The notes below the pieces were generated by a model. The model did not search any database. It saw nothing but the letters and a program-made list of their open reading frames with translations, and had not been told where the DNA came from. 64,000 bases of DNA from Cordilura impudica (taxonomy: Eukaryota; Arthropoda; Insecta; Diptera; Scathophagidae). The DNA is taken from NCBI GenBank assembly GCA_963682025.1, contig OY821521.1, positions 122,935,083-122,999,082 of the forward strand, read 5' to 3'. A program made the translations under genes and the position numbers. Positions within the stretch are counted from its first letter, which is position 1; each line of letters opens with the position of its first letter. This document shows positions 1-9,335 of this stretch, in pieces.

Positions 1-2
1 TT

Positions 3-2342
3 CCCAACATTGACGAAATATTAGATAAATTAGGAAAAAGCATGTATTTCACTACCCTTGACCTGGCAAAGGGATTTTACCAAATCGAAGTTGATCCTGA
101 CGATGTACACAAAACAGGATTCAGCGTAGAAGGAGGTCACTACGAGTTCCTTCGAATGCCCTTTGGCCTCAAAACAGGTCCTGCGACCTTCCAAAGGCTC
201 ATGAATAATGTCCTGAAGGACTATATAAATAAAATATGTTTAGTCTATTTAGATGACATAATCATATTTTCGACATCCCTAGACGAACACATTAATTCCA
301 TTAGACTAATTTTCACTAAACTGGAGGAAGCAAACCTTAAAGTTCAATTGGACAAATCCGAATTTATGAAAAAGGAGACGGAGTTCCTAGGACATATCGT
401 AACCCAACAAGGTATTAAAGCTAATCCAAAGAAAATTCAATGTGTCGTAGACTTCCCTTTGCCAAAGACACCAAAAGAAATCAAACAGTTCTTAGGCCTT
501 ACAGGATACTATAGGAAATTTATCAAGGACTATTCATTAATCGCGAAACCGATGACTAAATTCTTACAAAAGGACTCTAAAATTAATATAGAAAACCCAG
601 CCTATAGAGAAAGTTTCGAAACTTTAAAAACTTTATTAGTAAATGACCCAATACTAGCATTTCCCGATTTTTCACAGCCTTTTACATTAAACACTGACGC
701 AAGTAATTTCGCGCTTGGCGCAGTTCTGTCACAGAACAATAGACCCATCTGCTATGCTAGCCGAACTCTTAACAAACACGAAATAAATTACAGTGTTATA
801 GAAAAAGAACTTTTAGCAGTTGTATGGGCTACAAAATACTTCCGACCTTATTTATTTGGAAGGAAATTTACCATAGAGACCGATCACAAGCCCCTTCAGT
901 GGCTCTTTTCAGTTAAGGAAGCAAATTCGAAACTTGTAAGATGGCGAATAAAACTAAGCGAATTTGATTATGAAATCAAATATAAAAAAGGATCATGTAA
1001 TGGTAATGCCGACGCATTATCTAGAATAATTTTAAATTCTCCAACGGAGATCAATCTTTTAGAAAACCTGAACATTGACATCAAAACATCCCAACTACCC
1101 ATTAACTACTATAAGAACCAAATAATAATAAAAAGGATATCATCCGGTGCAGCTAGAATAAAAACAGAAAATTTATTTAAAAATACGAAAAAAACTTTTC
1201 ATTTTAAAGAACTAGATCGGGCCATCACCATAACCCTAATAAAAAACCATTTTCACCCTACTCAAATAAACGCTATTCTAATTGACGAAAGCTTTTATAC
1301 CATATTTAAGCAAACATATAACGAAGTTTTCCCTAATTACTCAGTCATCAAGTGCTCAAAGGAACTGGAAAACGTTTTCGACGAAGTAAGACTTCTAGAA
1401 TTCATAAAGCACGAACACTTAAACAAAAATCAAAGGGGAATACAAAATGTATTTCAAGAACTGAAAGTAAAAATTTACAATCCAAGCCTTAAGTTACGAA
1501 TCACACAATTCATCAACAATTGTGAAATTTGTACTATGGAAAAATATGACAGGAACCCCCCAAAAATCCCTTACAAACTAACTGAGACACCAAGCAGACC
1601 CAGGGAAATTATACACATAGACGTATTTTATTCATTACAAAAAACTCTTTTTATGACATTCATAGACAAATTCACGAAATTCGCAACCGCTTACAAAATA
1701 AACGGCAGAACATGGACCGAATTCAAAACCAAACTGTTATTGTACAAAAACACTTACGGTGACATAGGACAGATTACAGTTGACAACGAATTAGGATTCA
1801 AGGCAATTCCTATGCAGGAATTTTTGAAAACTGAAAATATTAGAATCCATTACACTTCGAACAGCAACCATACGTCTAACGCCGACATTGAACGACTCCA
1901 TAACACAATAAACGAACACTTAAGACTTTTACGACACGACGATGTCAATATAAACGAAACAGTGGAGGAAAAAATCATTAGAATAATCGGCTTTTATAAC
2001 AGGACAATTCACAGTACCACAAAACAGAGACCAATAGACTTTATAAACGGAAAAATTCACGAAGACCAATACATAGAGATAAAGGACCTAATCGTGACGA
2101 AAAAAGAAAATAGTATTAACAAACTTAATAGGGATAGAAAGGACATTGAAATAGACGAAGGAGTTAATTACATAAAAGAAATTAGAGGCGGAAAAAATCA
2201 TAGAAAATATCGAAAAATTGATACCAAAAAGATTGACAAGGATCATGTAGAACATAAGGACACCAGACTTAAATATTATAAAGCCCACATAAGACAAGGC
2301 AAACAATACCAAGATAGAGACAACCCTACAATAAAAATCTAA
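3..2342 (+). CDS. pol: Errantivirus Pol, C-terminal part (RT, RNase H, integrase)
   Basis: The frame is open from the window edge, so the ATG at 42 is internal and not a start. RT shows the YLDD catalytic box near 245-256 and the following LGH box. RNase H shows TDAS, an E-K-E-L block, TDHKPLQWL and NADALSR. Integrase has a CEIC zinc half-site (about 1530) and a core with HIDVF, VDNELGF and a downstream NADIERLH, which fits the D,D-35-E triad. No stop or frameshift interrupts it. The frame ends in TAA at 2340-2342 just before the env splice acceptor. The protein would copy RNA to DNA and integrate it. It most resembles gypsy/ZAM/297-type Pol by pattern. Confidence 0.93.
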   Translation, partial: PNIDEILDKLGKSMYFTTLDLAKGFYQIEVDPDDVHKTGFSVEGGHYEFLRMPFGLKTGPATFQRLMNNVLKDYINKICLVYLDDIIIFSTSLDEHINSIRLIFTKLEEANLKVQLDKSEFMKKETEFLGHIVTQQGIKANPKKIQCVVDFPLPKTPKEIKQFLGLTGYYRKFIKDYSLIAKPMTKFLQKDSKINIENPAYRESFETLKTLLVNDPILAFPDFSQPFTLNTDASNFALGAVLSQNNRPICYASRTLNKHEINYSVIEKELLAVVWATKYFRPYLFGRKFTIETDHKPLQWLFSVKEANSKLVRWRIKLSEFDYEIKYKKGSCNGNADALSRIILNSPTEINLLENLNIDIKTSQLPINYYKNQIIIKRISSGAARIKTENLFKNTKKTFHFKELDRAITITLIKNHFHPTQINAILIDESFYTIFKQTYNEVFPNYSVIKCSKELENVFDEVRLLEFIKHEHLNKNQRGIQNVFQELKVKIYNPSLKLRITQFINNCEICTMEKYDRNPPKIPYKLTETPSRPREIIHIDVFYSLQKTLFMTFIDKFTKFATAYKINGRTWTEFKTKLLLYKNTYGDIGQITVDNELGFKAIPMQEFLKTENIRIHYTSNSNHTSNADIERLHNTINEHLRLLRHDDVNINETVEEKIIRIIGFYNRTIHSTTKQRPIDFINGKIHEDQYIEIKDLIVTKKENSINKLNRDRKDIEIDEGVNYIKEIRGGKNHRKYRKIDTKKIDKDHVEHKDTRLKYYKAHIRQGKQYQDRDNPTIKI

Positions 2343-2354
2343 TTGTACTTGCAG
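2343..2354 (+). promoter_or_regulatory. Probable env splice acceptor
   Basis: A pyrimidine-poor but AG-terminated stretch ending TTGCAG lies immediately after the pol stop and seven bases before the first env ATG. Errantivirus env is known to be made from a spliced subgenomic RNA, and this position matches. The donor would be upstream of the window. Confidence 0.5.
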
Positions 2355-2360
2355 ACAACA

Positions 2361-3851
2361 ATGATGGCAAACTGGACTTTGATACTGGCATTTTTCATGG
2401 CAACTAACGCACAACTACTGGACATCCAAGATCTAACCAATAATAATGGATATATTCCTATAAAATTGGACGAAATCAGACCCATAGAAACGTTTTCCAA
2501 AATCATACACATTGTAAATGTAACTCTGTACGAGGACTCGCTTAATTTGATCGCAACTAACATAAATACACTAAAAAATACTACGACAGATACAAAGACC
2601 TTACTAAACACCGTAGAGAAAAACTTCGTAATACTTAGGGGCAAATTCGAAAACTTATGCCCACAATTTAGACAAAAACGAGGACTAATAAATATATTAG
2701 GAAAAGGACTAAAAATCATCACTGGAACAATGGACAGTGACGACGAAGAACACATAAATAATTCTCTAAAACTACTCTACGAAAATAATGGACTTTTAAC
2801 AAATACGGTAAATAATCTTACACAAGTTAACAACTATTTTTCATATCAAATAAAAAATATAACAGACCATATTAACACACAACAATTACACATAGGAAAA
2901 TACCTTAATCAATTCAAAAACGTGTTACAGAACAAAATTGCAACGATAGAAGACGAAATAGATTTTATTGAACACATTTATCAAATAAATAATGATATCG
3001 CACTCTTACGAAACCACATCGACGACATAGGACAAGTAGTTTTTTCAAGCAAATTAGGAATTATCCCAACAGACATTTTGACCTCAAAAGAAATGGACTT
3101 GATTACGGACTTCAACAGTTATACAAATATAAAAACTTCGGTAGCCCTACAAGACAAAAATATACTGTTAATTTTCAAAATACCAAAGTATTCAAAAAAC
3201 ACTCTATCTAAAATCCTCTTTGAACCGATCCCTGACCCAGCAAACAGGACATTAGCATTAAAAAATCGCTTAGTACTCACCAATGATATAAAAAACATAT
3301 ATGATCCATACATTAAAGAAAACTTAGAAAAAAATTTAATTAAATTAAATGACAATTGTTTAGAAAATATTCTAGATTATAAAGAGGCAAATTGTCCTAT
3401 GAAAAATTCCAAAGCAGAGGAAGTAGTTGAAGTACTTCCTGGAATATTAATATTCAAAAACTATTATTTAGACATAGACCATAATTGTAACAAAAATAAG
3501 TTAAAAATAAAAGGAACATTCCTTGTAAAATTTGAAAATTGTAAAATTTCGATAAAAAATAAAAATTTCACTAATATTAATTTAAAAATTAAAGAAAAAA
3601 TAATTTTGCCAAATATTATAACAAAAATAAAAAACAACCAAAATATTAGTATTAATGATTTAAAAATTGAAGACTTATATTTAAAACAAATAAACAATGA
3701 CAATATTATTAAAGAATTAGTTACAAATCATTCAAAAACAAAAACAATTAATATAAGCGCAAATATTGTATTAGTAATAAGTTTTATATTATGTATATTT
3801 TTTATTATTAGAAAAACACAAAATATTTATTTCATCGGAGCCTCAATCTAA
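2361..3851 (+). CDS. env: Errantivirus Env (F-like envelope glycoprotein)
   Basis: The start is the first ATG after the acceptor; the frame is open a little further upstream with no other ATG. The N-terminus is hydrophobic and looks like a signal peptide ending near residue 18. A basic furin-type site RQKRG lies at about 2670-2684, followed by a glycine-rich hydrophobic stretch that would be the fusion peptide. There are many N-x-S/T sites, two Cys-containing blocks in the C-terminal half, a long hydrophobic segment near 3760-3810 as transmembrane anchor, and a short tail. The length (about 496 residues) is normal for errantivirus Env. The reading frame is intact. Base composition becomes extremely AT-rich in the last third. 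Confidence 0.88.
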   Translation: MMANWTLILAFFMATNAQLLDIQDLTNNNGYIPIKLDEIRPIETFSKIIHIVNVTLYEDSLNLIATNINTLKNTTTDTKTLLNTVEKNFVILRGKFENLCPQFRQKRGLINILGKGLKIITGTMDSDDEEHINNSLKLLYENNGLLTNTVNNLTQVNNYFSYQIKNITDHINTQQLHIGKYLNQFKNVLQNKIATIEDEIDFIEHIYQINNDIALLRNHIDDIGQVVFSSKLGIIPTDILTSKEMDLITDFNSYTNIKTSVALQDKNILLIFKIPKYSKNTLSKILFEPIPDPANRTLALKNRLVLTNDIKNIYDPYIKENLEKNLIKLNDNCLENILDYKEANCPMKNSKAEEVVEVLPGILIFKNYYLDIDHNCNKNKLKIKGTFLVKFENCKISIKNKNFTNINLKIKEKIILPNIITKIKNNQNISINDLKIEDLYLKQINNDNIIKELVTNHSKTKTINISANIVLVISFILCIFFIIRKTQNIYFIGASI

Positions 3852-3860
3852 CGATGGGGG

Positions 3861-4440
3861 TGTTATGTCCACAAGAATAAATATAATATAAAAATGTATC
3901 TTACACATACATACACACAAACACAGGTAATAATAATTACAAATATAATTATTATTACCATTAAGATTACTAAACAGGGAAAAGAATAATAAAATTCCAA
4001 CTAATTATGTCTGGATTAATTCCGACTGTTGGCCTAAATTATTTTTCACACATTGCTTAAATTTCTTAAAGACAGGAAATTGCACGATATTTCTGTCTTA
4101 AATTTCGTAAGATTTGTTTTTGCACCAAATTAAATTTAACTTTAATTTTGGCTTTTTAATTTTTTCTTTTGCTTAATTTCCTGTCCTACAGTAAATTAAA
4201 CAATAATGCAAGTATGCACTTTATTATTTACCAACAATAAATTTAACTTTAATTTTGTCTTTTTCATCTTTTTTTCTTTTGCTTAATTTCCTGCCCTGCA
4301 GTAAATTAAACAATAATGCAAGTATGCACTTTATTCTTTTCCCACAATAAATGTAACAAATTAAACATATAAGAACACGAAGAAATTAATAAAAATTCAG
4401 TAATAATTTGACCATCAAAACGCGTGTTTTATTTACTCCA
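3861..4440 (+). repeat. 3' LTR of the errantivirus
   Basis: A G-run (polypurine tract, GATGGGGG) at 3853-3860 ends right where TGTTATG begins, the expected PPT/LTR junction. The region is noncoding, has AATAAA-type poly(A) signals near 4346 and contains an internal tandem repeat. The right end is not fixed because the 5' LTR is outside the window; somewhere near 4420-4440 is a guess. Confidence 0.6.
4131..4357 (+). repeat. Two-copy ~107-bp tandem repeat in the LTR
   Basis: The block starting TAAATTTAAC at 4131 is repeated at 4238 with few changes and begins a third time at 4348 (TAAATGTAAC). Each copy contains an ATGCAAGTATGCA motif. Repeated LTR blocks often act as enhancer units; that role is inferred. 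Confidence 0.85.
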
Positions 4441-4819
4441 GAAAACTCTGAAAACACGCAAGTATATTCTTTTGGACATTAAGAACCAAAAGACGTTTCT
4501 TTGTATCCCAATATTGTTCTGTGATATAACTCCATTGGGTTTGAATTTTTTGTTTCAGATGATTAAATTTAAACTCTTCTAATATATTGGTTATCGGTTC
4601 TTTTATCCGGTTTAATGTGTTTTGTATTGAAAATTTTGGAATTTTTTTAATACAATAATATTTTTTGGCAATCGACATTAAAAACTGTTGTTGGTGTTCA
4701 CATTTTTCTATTTCAAAATGTTTTGTAATATTTGTTGAAAGAAATGAGCAGAGTGGTAAAAGAGTAGTACACAAAATTCTCGTATTACACTTTGAGAAAT
4801 TAAAACATATCAATACCAT
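4433..4819 (-). CDS. Unrecognised 128-codon ORF
   Basis: ATG start at 4819. I do not recognise the protein. It has a Cys-rich N-terminal third and a basic, helical-looking C-terminal part with regularly spaced aromatic residues, without a clear signal peptide. It abuts the errantivirus LTR and may be a chance ORF, an exon of a host gene or part of an unrecognised element. Confidence 0.15.
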   Translation of the reverse strand: MVLICFNFSKCNTRILCTTLLPLCSFLSTNITKHFEIEKCEHQQQFLMSIAKKYYCIKKIPKFSIQNTLNRIKEPITNILEEFKFNHLKQKIQTQWSYITEQYWDTKKRLLVLNVQKNILACFQSFLE

Positions 4820-5315
4820 TAAAATTAAAATTGTATATTCAAAAATAATGAAAAAAATAAAAAAAAAAAGATGCTAAAAGCAACTTTTTATTAATAAAAG
4901 ATACTAAGTTAGCATCCAGCATATTTTCATAAATTTTGGATGCTAAACGGCAAAAAATAGTTGCTAAATCTAGCAACTAAAATGCTAAAATGGCAACATT
5001 GCATGCCTGATATAATATTAAACTGGCTATTTATTAATAAAAATTAACAATGTAATTTACCAAAGTTTCTTCTTTCGATATATGTGCATATAACAACAAT
5101 AACTTTTGATGTTGTATCTTTTGTGTTTCATATTTACATATATTAAATAAAAAAAATTATATAAAAGCAATATCAATATTCTGCAATTTTTATTAAAAAA
5201 ATATCAATTCTAGAAATTGGAATTCGGAATCCTAATTTAAATTGTAATATATAAATTGAATTTCAGAAAATCATTTTTAAACGTTGCACTGTGGCTGAAA
5301 TTTTGATTTCATTGG
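4820..5315. other. AT-rich intergenic DNA
   Basis: No gene seen. Contains a run of A and several copies of short words such as GATGCTAA and TAGCAAC near 4870-4990, which look like decayed repeat DNA. Confidence 0.5.
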
Positions 5316-5698
5316 CCAAAAATCTAATTTTTTTGTGACCAATTTTCAAAATTTTAACGCCATTTTGTAGTTAATATATCCGAGATTAAGGTAGCCGAAA
5401 AATTAGGATAAACTATTGCTAATTGTGGGCGTGGCATGCTGTCAAACTCAACTGTTTTTTTTAATGTCAGAAACAGGTGATTTTTTCTTGTTTTTTCTCA
5501 AAAATAAATGGTTACTACTCGCAAGTTATCATCGATAATGAACTGCTGTCCCTTTTACAAGGTTGGTAGGATCGTAGTCTTTAGTTGTTGTAAGTGGTCA
5601 CAGCCCTACCGCTTAATATTAAGGACATTATGATATATTTATTAAACTACTATATTTTTGTCAAATTCCAACATTCATGGAATAGAACTTCTAGGGAA
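5316..5698 (+). repeat. Dispersed repeat B, copy 1
   Basis: This block is closely similar, in the same orientation, to 57834-58197. Shared landmarks include TTGTGGGCGTGGCA, GTTATCATCGAT, a GTTGGTAGGAT word, and the end AGAACTTCTAGGGAAC. It has no long ORF. Similarity stops at about 5698, where the second copy is interrupted by a BEL LTR. The family is unidentified; it could be the end of a longer DNA element. Confidence 0.8.
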
Positions 5699-6838
5699 CA
5701 AGAAACGTATACACCCGGAGAAAGGTGAAAGTGTCCTCTTTAACCCTATATATAATTTTGCACCCGTGGATGGAACACTTTTTTAATTTTAATGAAATTA
5801 TTAAAAAAAATTTCAAATTACGGTTATATAAGTATACAATGGTGTGATAAATTTGTGCTTTAGGTATTTTATAGCTTATAATAGTCATTATTTGTTCCAT
5901 TACCAGAAATGATATCTGCTTACAAAATACACCAACCTTTTGATATATTTGTAAGTAAGAATGTCAGTACACAGAGGATGTAATTCATTTGCAAAACCTG
6001 GGTTTTTTATTATCAAACCTTTTGTATGTTTTTTTATTTTACCTAGCAATGCACTAATGCAAGTAGTAAAAAAAACACACACACACAGATAATTCATTTA
6101 TATAGTGGGTTTTTTATATATTATTTTAGGTAGTAATGCACTAATGTCATTTTCTTAGCTTTATATATTACCTAGAAACATAGTATGATGGCTTATGAGA
6201 AGGCTTATAAGTGTCCTAACTACGTTTGAACAATTAGTAGGTATTTCTTTTTTTTTATTATAAAATTTAATATCGATTACTTAACATTAAAAATTTTCTT
6301 ATCGATAACATGAATGAAATGTAATATCTACAAATATTCGTACTCGTAACTTTTTAAAATTACAAAATGAAGTAAATTTTGCTAAAATCACTTTTTTGTA
6401 TGTTGAGCCGATGCTTTTTGAAGCCTAAAATAATTTTGTAAACTCACTTGGATTCTAACTCTCAAACAGTGAGCAACAATTTAACATAATAAAACTCTGT
6501 TGAATTAAAACTAATTACAACGTTTTCTTTCTTAAACCCCAAACCCTAACTTCCTCACCTTATAATCCTAACCCTGCACTAATTTTATAATTTCTCAATT
6601 TACGAGAATTTATAAAAAAAAAAATTAACCCTTTTCTTAGCACTGTCAATTGCTGTCTAAACAACGTTTTTATTAGAGCAACTATAACCCATCTTGGCTG
6701 ACTTAACTACCCCAAACCCGACAGTTGTCATCCCCCTAATCGGAAATAGCTGCACCTCAAAGTGACATTTGAATCCAAACTAAATTTCTGTAATATATTT
6801 CAGCAATAACAGTCGCAAATAAGAATATTCAGAAAAAT
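5699..6838. other. AT-rich noncoding DNA
   Basis: No supportable gene. Two related stretches around 6000-6070 and 6105-6160 share GGGTTTTTTAT and AATGCACTAATG, suggesting a small internal duplication. A few CCCTAAC-like words near 6535-6575 are too irregular to be telomere repeat. Confidence 0.4.
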
Positions 6839-7770
6839 ATGGAGAGCTTCAGTTATAAAGAACTGGCCGAAGAGTATTTTATAAACAAGAACCCGGAAGA
6901 TGTTCTTAGTTACGTTAAAATAAAATTAAACTTAAATTCGTGTAGCACCGGAATACAATAGCAATTATCAAATTTCGTCAAAGCACTAAAAAACCGCTAC
7001 AGAGAAGTTAGCTACAGTAAACAAAATTTTTATATAAAAAGCGCAAACTGGTTGGAGGCCAACTTACTGTCGCTTCAGAAACAACAAAACAAGATAAGGC
7101 TGGAAGACCACGCAAATGATTGGACAACAGCAGCGATAGATTTAAGAGGCGGAAACTTAAAGATGTCAACGATGAAATTGGATGTACAAATATAAAAGAA
7201 TCTTTTCTACATCAATTACGATCACAGAAGCTAGGTAGCAAAAGATATCATTCAAAAAGTTGTTAAGGCTAGTCCAGTGAGAACAAAACGGATTCATAAA
7301 AACAAAACGGATTCTTAAGAACAAAGCGGATTCCGAACGTTGCAAAACAGTTCACAAATGAGAAGGCATTAACATTATTGCTAGATTTGAAATTAACAAA
7401 ACAGCAATATATTTAGCTCAGATTCCGTGCGATTGCAAAAGGCTCAAATATGTATCCAGCATATCATCACATAATCGCTGCTAAAATAGACTGTTTGCCA
7501 TCAAAGGACACTAAAAAATCTCACCAATTTCGGTAGAGGTACAACTACAATCTCTACTTGATCACACAGCCGAACGCTTGCTACAATCAATAAAAGGAAA
7601 TGAGTTAAAAAAATATGGAAACACAAAATTAATTGTTTTTTGTAAATGAGGCTGTGATGGTTCTTCGGGGAAAAAACAACACAAACAAGTAGTATGCGAA
7701 AATATTTCGGACCCAGATATGTCCATTGCGATTGAAAAAGATTTTGGAAAATTCAGAGCCTTCGACTAGC
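6839..7770 (+). pseudogene. RAG1/Transib-like transposase, decayed 5' half
   Basis: A decayed frame begins at ATG 6839 (MESFSYKELAEEYF), is stopped by TAG near 6958, and continues after frameshifts through a basic GRPRK/RRKLKD block to a segment with ALTLLLDLKLTKQQY, then MYPAYHHIIAAKIDC, then LQSLLDHTAERLL. The last part reads CK-stop-GCDGSSG, with TGA at 7647-7649 just before the CDGSSG box. I recall this series from a widespread arthropod/cnidarian uncharacterised family. CDGSSG aligns plausibly with the CDGMGD box of RAG1, which holds a catalytic Asp. The family and the RAG1/Transib link are from memory. At least two stops and two frameshifts make it dead. Confidence 0.55.
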
Positions 7771-8190
7771 ACAACGCCAACAAAGGTTAGTAAATATTCA
7801 CATAACCAGATTTGATTAATCTTTTAAAAGCGGTTCCTGCAAAAGAAATATGTTTATCTGCCAATCAAAAGCAATAGGTAATGATATAAGTTTTAATGAA
7901 TATTTTTACATGTTAAATAAAATAAATTCTAATTAAGGTATATATTTTTTTTTTTAATTTAGAGTTTCGCTTCTTCTTCAGCTTAGAATGTGTATACAAT
8001 CAGCTGTTTCTATTAGCTTGCAAATTCTTACAAATTGCTGTTCGTTTATATTTTAAAATATATTATTTTTCTGTAACAAGATAATGAGGTGAATAAAGAG
8101 ATTTTAACGGCAGAAGTATTTTGACATTTACTGATTTCATTGTTTTTTAAATTTTTTGTTAAAGTTCTGTAAGTTGTAATCGCTGTTTTT
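7771..8190. other. Noncoding DNA
   Basis: No gene or repeat family recognised. The right end (CTGTTTTT, 8183-8190) may be part of the target-site duplication of the LINE that starts at 8191. Confidence 0.4.
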
Positions 8191-8260
8191 AATTCAATTC
8201 AATTCTTTATTTTGTTTAAATAATATTTACATTTTCATGTTAAATATATATATATATATA
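8191..8260 (-). mobile_element. 3' terminus of the Jockey-type LINE (segment 3)
   Basis: Read on -, the segment runs from an AT repeat into AATAAAGAATTGAATTGAATT, a poly(A) signal followed by a short repeated tail, typical of a fly LINE 3' end. It is cut off from the rest of the LINE (13426-15620 and 26892-28543) by the mdg3-like element. The TATATATA on its inner side matches the bases following that element, consistent with a target duplication. Confidence 0.7.
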
Positions 8261-8546
8261 TGTCGGAGTATTGAATGTATTTTTGAGTAGAAAACCGCAA
8301 GCGTTGACTGTTATGTCAAGCTTGGGCAGAATCGACTGGCGCTACTGAATATATAAGGAAGAATAGAGAAGGCGGAGAACAGTTTGTGAAGAGTAGTGGC
8401 AAGATCGAGACTGCCTTGTTAAATTAATAAAAATAAATATTTGAAAGCGATTTGAAGCTTTATTGAAAATAATTTGAAGTTAAAATAAATTGAAAAAAAA
8501 CATGGAAAATTATAATTCTGAAAAGAATACTTTTACTTATTCGACA
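8261..8546 (+). repeat. 5' LTR of the mdg3-like element
   Basis: 286 bp, TGTCGGAG to TTCGACA. A TATA-type promoter (ATATATAAGG) lies at about 8349-8358. AATAAA signals follow near 8430. The last 45 bases are coding: they hold the gag ATG (8502) and its first 15 codons. No standard primer-binding site follows directly; the first TGG is at 8554, seven bases in. Confidence 0.93.
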
Positions 8547-9335
8547 TCAGAAGTGGGATGTACTCAAAACAGCCTACAAAATCCAAAGCAAGCTCCTGTC
8601 TCAGAAGAAGAAAAATGGCGAACAATGTTTGAGCAGCAAAATCGTAGCTTTTTAGCTCTTGTGGAAGCGCTCAAACCATCCTCATGTGTTGATACATATT
8701 TGCCAGAATTCAACCCAGATGTTGGAATTGCTGACGCTCGTGCCTGGTTGTCAATGGCAAACATGTGCGTCTCGGATCAGTTACCAAAATCATCCTTGAT
8801 GAATATTCTTGGTCGAGCTCTGAAAGGACAAGCATCTATCTGGCTGGCTCAAATATCCTATCCGGGAATGACCTGGGTAGAATTCAAGGATCTTTTTTCG
8901 TCTCGCTTCGATTGTCCGGAAACCTCAGCTGCATTTTTAATCGGGTTGAACAGCAGCCGACCTAAAGACGGGGAATGTTTATCCGCATATGCTGCCACTC
9001 TGATGACGTCTTTGATGGCTAGATGGAAGAATTTGTCTGTTGAAGAAATAGCTGTATCCACAGTATTAACCCATCTTTCTCAGTTTGAGCCAAGAGTACA
9101 TCGCATGTCCTTTACGGCTGATATTGGTACAAGGAATCTGCTACAAAGAGAACTAAAGGCGATGTCGTTCTTGAAGAGGAAAGTTACAACAGAAAATGAT
9201 GTCGTTGGCCACGATGCAAAAAGGAACAAATTATCAACATCATTGCAAGACATTAAATGTTTTAACTGTGGCCAACAAGGACATAAGGCGACACAATGCA
9301 GACTAAAAAGAAGAGACTCGAATGCTTTGAATTGA
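8502..9335 (+). CDS. gag: Gag of the mdg3-like element
   Basis: Start chosen at ATG 8502 (context AAAACATGG); the frame is open to a TTG at 8490 but has no earlier ATG. About 277 codons. The central region (MTWVEFKDLFSSRF, then a helical block ending in SFLKRKV) fits a Ty3/gypsy capsid. One CCHC zinc knuckle, CFNCGQQGHKATQC, lies near residues 253-266. The ORF ends in TGA at 9333-9335 and an ATG follows at once in the same frame, with a second CCHC knuckle downstream. The protein packages element RNA into particles. The first 15 residues are encoded by the LTR, so the 3' LTR carries the same start. Confidence 0.9.
   Translation: MENYNSEKNTFTYSTSEVGCTQNSLQNPKQAPVSEEEKWRTMFEQQNRSFLALVEALKPSSCVDTYLPEFNPDVGIADARAWLSMANMCVSDQLPKSSLMNILGRALKGQASIWLAQISYPGMTWVEFKDLFSSRFDCPETSAAFLIGLNSSRPKDGECLSAYAATLMTSLMARWKNLSVEEIAVSTVLTHLSQFEPRVHRMSFTADIGTRNLLQRELKAMSFLKRKVTTENDVVGHDAKRNKLSTSLQDIKCFNCGQQGHKATQCRLKRRDSNALN

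Larger units (their letters stand above)
1..4440 (+). mobile_element. Gypsy-like errantivirus (endogenous insect retrovirus), 3' part
   Basis: The window opens inside the reverse transcriptase of a Ty3/gypsy-family element. In order on + are the end of pol, an env gene and a 3' LTR, which is the errantivirus layout (gypsy, ZAM, 297, 17.6 group). Both visible reading frames are unbroken, so this copy is not old. The 5' LTR, gag and protease lie outside the window, so target duplications and LTR divergence cannot be assessed. The right LTR boundary (about 4440) is inferred from composition only. Confidence 0.9.

Noticed and set aside
2088..2755. Overlapping - strand ORFs opposite pol and env
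   Set aside because: Shadows of the errantivirus genes; hydrophobicity reflects the complementary codon composition.
6535..6575. Telomere-like CCCTAAC words
   Set aside because: Irregular, few, and most flies do not use such telomere repeats.
8490..8501. Upstream TTG start for gag
   Set aside because: The ATG at 8502 has good context; a non-ATG start is not needed.
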